Origin: Treponema sp.
GTDB taxonomy: Bacteria; Spirochaetota; Spirochaetia; Treponematales; Breznakiellaceae
Reading direction: 5' to 3'
Assembly (NCBI GenBank): GCA_031261385.1
Contig: JAISJS010000112.1
Coordinates: 1-7,103, forward strand
DNA length: 7,103 nucleotides
The notes below the pieces were generated by a model that worked only from the letters and a program-made list of their open reading frames with translations, was not told the DNA's origin and searched no databases. Below, one piece after another: positions 5,988 through 7,103 of this stretch. A program made the translations under genes and the position numbers. Positions within the stretch are counted from its first letter, which is position 1, and every line of letters begins with the position of its first letter.

Positions 5988-6279
5988 CGAAGCCTGCTTT
6001 GGCTGCATGAATACCAAATGCGCAAAACGCTTTGTCCCTGTGGAAACCGGCGAGGGACAGGACGGCAGCGGTCAGCAGAATAATACTCCGGCAAAATTGG
6101 TAAAAGAAGCGCTCAAAAGTATCCTCCCGCTTGCCGCAGGTTTTATTGCAGGATTTTTCCTCACACAGATAATTTTTCCGGAAGCAGGGGATCCCGCCCG
6201 GGCCGCAGGCGGAGCGCTATGTCTTTTTGCAAGCGGCCTTGGATTTTATTTTATCAAGAAAAGCAGGAAGAAAAGATAA
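5968..6279 (+). CDS. Small two-helix membrane protein with N-terminal CxxCxxxxC motif (RseC/MucC-like?)
   Basis: A 103-residue protein. The N-terminus has ACFGCMNTKCAKR with C10, C13 and C18, which could bind a metal or Fe-S cluster or undergo thiol chemistry. A polar linker (about 22-48) rich in Gly, Gln and Asn follows, then two hydrophobic helices, SILPLAAGFIAGFFLTQIIF (51-70) and about 79-96, and a basic tail (KKSRKKR) that should stay cytoplasmic; a hairpin topology with both ends inside is expected. The cysteine cluster before two helices recalls RseC/MucC proteins, linked to sigma-E and SoxR reduction and to Rnf complexes, but the usual N-terminal beta domain is absent, so the link is tentative. 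ATG 5968 is chosen for AAGGAAG at 5952-5958; an in-frame GTG at 5932 lacks a site. The gene starts 20 bases inside the YmdB-like gene and its stop touches the inverted-repeat element. Confidence 0.7.
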   Translation: MKRQQIDEACFGCMNTKCAKRFVPVETGEGQDGSGQQNNTPAKLVKEALKSILPLAAGFIAGFFLTQIIFPEAGDPARAAGGALCLFASGLGFYFIKKSRKKR

Positions 6280-6418
6280 ACCGCAGAGGACGCCGAGGAT
6301 TTTCACTGAGGACACAGAGAATATAAAAGTAACACCAGGTTTCCCTACTTTTCTAAAATTTTCCGTGTTCGCTGTGTTTGCACGCTTTCGCGTGCACCCC
6401 TCTGTGCTCTCTGCGGTT
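6279..6418. repeat. 140-bp imperfect inverted-repeat intergenic element
   Basis: The ends are a perfect 10-bp inverted pair, AACCGCAGAG at 6279-6288 and its complement at 6409-6418, extending to about 16 of 20 matching positions. A second inverted pair lies inside: ACACAGAGAA at 6312-6321 against the complement of ACACAGCGAA at 6368-6377 (9 of 10). The right arm also holds an extra hairpin at 6379-6396. The wording (CCGCAGAG, GACGC, CACAGAG) resembles a GAG-rich intergenic repeat I recall from many environmental bacterial genomes. No transposase is present. It sits between convergent genes and could act as a non-autonomous mobile element, an RNA-stability or termination structure, or both. 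Confidence 0.7.
6379..6396 (-). other. Perfect 7-bp stem-loop with GAAA tetraloop
   Basis: TGCACGC and GCGTGCA pair perfectly around a 4-base loop. Read on the minus strand, the loop is GAAA, a stable GNRA tetraloop, and it would lie in the 3' region of a hemerythrin read-through transcript. No T-run follows on either strand, so it is not a standard intrinsic terminator. Confidence 0.6.
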
Positions 6419-6432
6419 AAATATTTCTGTTT

Positions 6433-6843
6433 CTATTTTGCCGCTTGTGACTTTATATGTGCGGCGACTTTCTTGTCTTGTACCTGGATGTGGCTCACAA
6501 GCCAGCCGCCGATTTGCCGCTGAACTTCCAGGGTAAGATCATCCGTGGCGCCGGACAGGATTAACTTGTGGGACAGTTCACGAACCGTCTCTTTAAAGCT
6601 CGCATGATATTTTTGATGATTGGGGTAGTCGGGGTAACCGTATTGTTTTTGGAGCACTTCCTCATCAAAAAAGTGCTTAATCGTATAGCTGTTTAAAAAG
6701 TCCAGGCTCTTTTTCAGCTCTTCCTTCCCCGTGCCCCCTTCGCAATTTTTCAGCAGATCATTTATCGCCTCAAAAAGCTGTTTGTGCTGTTCATCAATCA
6801 GCGCATGCCCTGTGGCAAGGCTGCCGTCCCATACATACCTCAT
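6433..6843 (-). CDS. Bacteriohemerythrin (O2-binding diiron protein)
   Basis: A 136-residue four-helix-bundle protein that reversibly binds oxygen at a non-haem diiron centre, as a free cytoplasmic domain. All seven expected iron ligands are visible: H20 (DEQH), H57 and E61 (HFFDEE), H76 and H80 (NHQKYH), and H118 and D123 (HIQVQD). The N-terminal WDGSLATGHALIDEQHKQLF is the classical family opening. In anaerobes and microaerophiles such proteins are thought to sense, store or scavenge oxygen. I place the start at ATG 6843 because the GGAGG at 6852-6856 is eight bases away; the in-frame TTG at 6849 would be only two bases from it. A promoter is predicted in the short gap upstream. It follows the oxidoreductase gene on the same strand by 54 bases, and co-transcription is possible. 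Confidence 0.95.
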   Translation of the reverse strand: MRYVWDGSLATGHALIDEQHKQLFEAINDLLKNCEGGTGKEELKKSLDFLNSYTIKHFFDEEVLQKQYGYPDYPNHQKYHASFKETVRELSHKLILSGATDDLTLEVQRQIGGWLVSHIQVQDKKVAAHIKSQAAK

Positions 6844-6862
6844 AATCAATACCTCCTCTAAA

Positions 6863-6890
6863 AGTTTACCAAAAATTCAAAGGAAATCAA
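6863..6890 (-). promoter_or_regulatory. Candidate promoter of the hemerythrin gene
   Basis: On the minus strand, TTGATT (6890-6885) is followed after 16 bases by TAAACT (6868-6863), preceded by TGG, giving an extended -10. Each hexamer matches consensus at four of six positions. The predicted start is about 13-15 bases before the ATG, so the leader would be very short. Moderate to weak support. Confidence 0.35.
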
Positions 6891-6897
6891 GGGATCG

Positions 6898-7103
6898 TTA
6901 GTTCAGCGGCTCCGGACGCGGACAAGTGCTTTTTGGTTCATAGTACTTACCCGAAGCTGATGCATCATGAATACCGTGCATTACATCAAGAACATGAAAA
7001 GCCAGTTCTCCTGAGGCGCGGTGAGGCTTGCCCTTGGCGATGGCTTCCGCCATATCGGTAATCCCAAGACCGCGGCTGTTATCAGGATAATCTTTTATCA
7101 GGG
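6898..7103 (-). CDS. Gfo/Idh/MocA-family oxidoreductase, C-terminal fragment (partial)
   Basis: The last 67 residues of a protein that continues beyond the window, ending at TAA 6898-6900. The frame reads NSRGLGITDMAEAIAKGKPH, then RASGELAFHVLDVMHGIHDA, then SASGKYYEPKSTCPRPEPLN. This is the characteristic C-terminal end of NAD(P)-dependent sugar or inositol dehydrogenases of the Gfo/Idh/MocA family (RG.G..DMA.AI..G.PHRASGELA.HVL.VM). The Rossmann domain and catalytic Lys are outside the window, so the substrate cannot be judged. The gene is upstream of and co-directional with the hemerythrin gene. Confidence 0.85.
   Translation of the reverse strand, partial: LIKDYPDNSRGLGITDMAEAIAKGKPHRASGELAFHVLDVMHGIHDASASGKYYEPKSTCPRPEPLN

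Noticed and set aside
6379..6396. Intrinsic terminator for the hemerythrin or membrane-protein gene
   Set aside because: The stem is good but no T-run follows on either strand, so it was listed only as a hairpin in the repeat element.
6227..6523. Plus-strand open frame of 98 codons across the inverted repeat
   Set aside because: It runs through the repeat and antisense into the hemerythrin gene, without a ribosome-binding site or recognisable domain.

Overview
The window looks like part of a spirochaete chromosome, most plausibly a host-associated or termite-gut Treponema. This is an inference from gene content: a BspA/TpLRR-type leucine-rich-repeat lipoprotein with a relaxed lipobox, a free-standing class III cyclase-like protein, a small TPR protein, a bacteriohemerythrin, and roughly 50% GC by eye. 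No rRNA or other phylogenetic marker is present apart from a partial tyrS. There is no prophage, insertion sequence, CRISPR array or tRNA, and no gene-free stretch longer than about 160 bases.

Layout, left to right. (1) 1-1158, minus strand: tyrosyl-tRNA synthetase, complete at its N-terminus and cut by the window edge inside the S4 domain. (2) 1254-2281, plus strand: a two-gene operon, divergent from tyrS, with a VOC/glyoxalase-fold protein and an SGNH hydrolase overlapping by one base (TAATG). (3) 2290-4508, minus strand: a class III nucleotidyl-cyclase-like protein followed by a leucine-rich-repeat lipoprotein, overlapping through ATGA. The lipoprotein converges on the SGNH gene with only 8 bases between them. 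(4) 4596-6279, plus strand: a three-gene operon of a TPR protein, a YmdB-family metallophosphoesterase homologue whose active site is heavily substituted, and a 103-residue two-helix membrane protein with an N-terminal CxxCxxxxC motif. (5) 6279-6418: a 140-bp imperfect inverted-repeat element that starts on the stop codon of the membrane protein and carries a perfect GNRA-type hairpin. (6) 6433-6843 and 6898-7103, minus strand: a bacteriohemerythrin and, upstream of it, the C-terminus of a Gfo/Idh/MocA-family oxidoreductase.

Most of the window is ordinary. Two parts deserve attention. One is the TPR / degenerate-YmdB / Cys-motif membrane protein operon, in which most metal and catalytic positions of YmdB are replaced, suggesting a changed or lost phosphodiesterase activity. 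The other is the translationally coupled pair of a cyclase-like protein, with its core catalytic residues kept, and a putative surface lipoprotein. The functions proposed for both are inferences from sequence.
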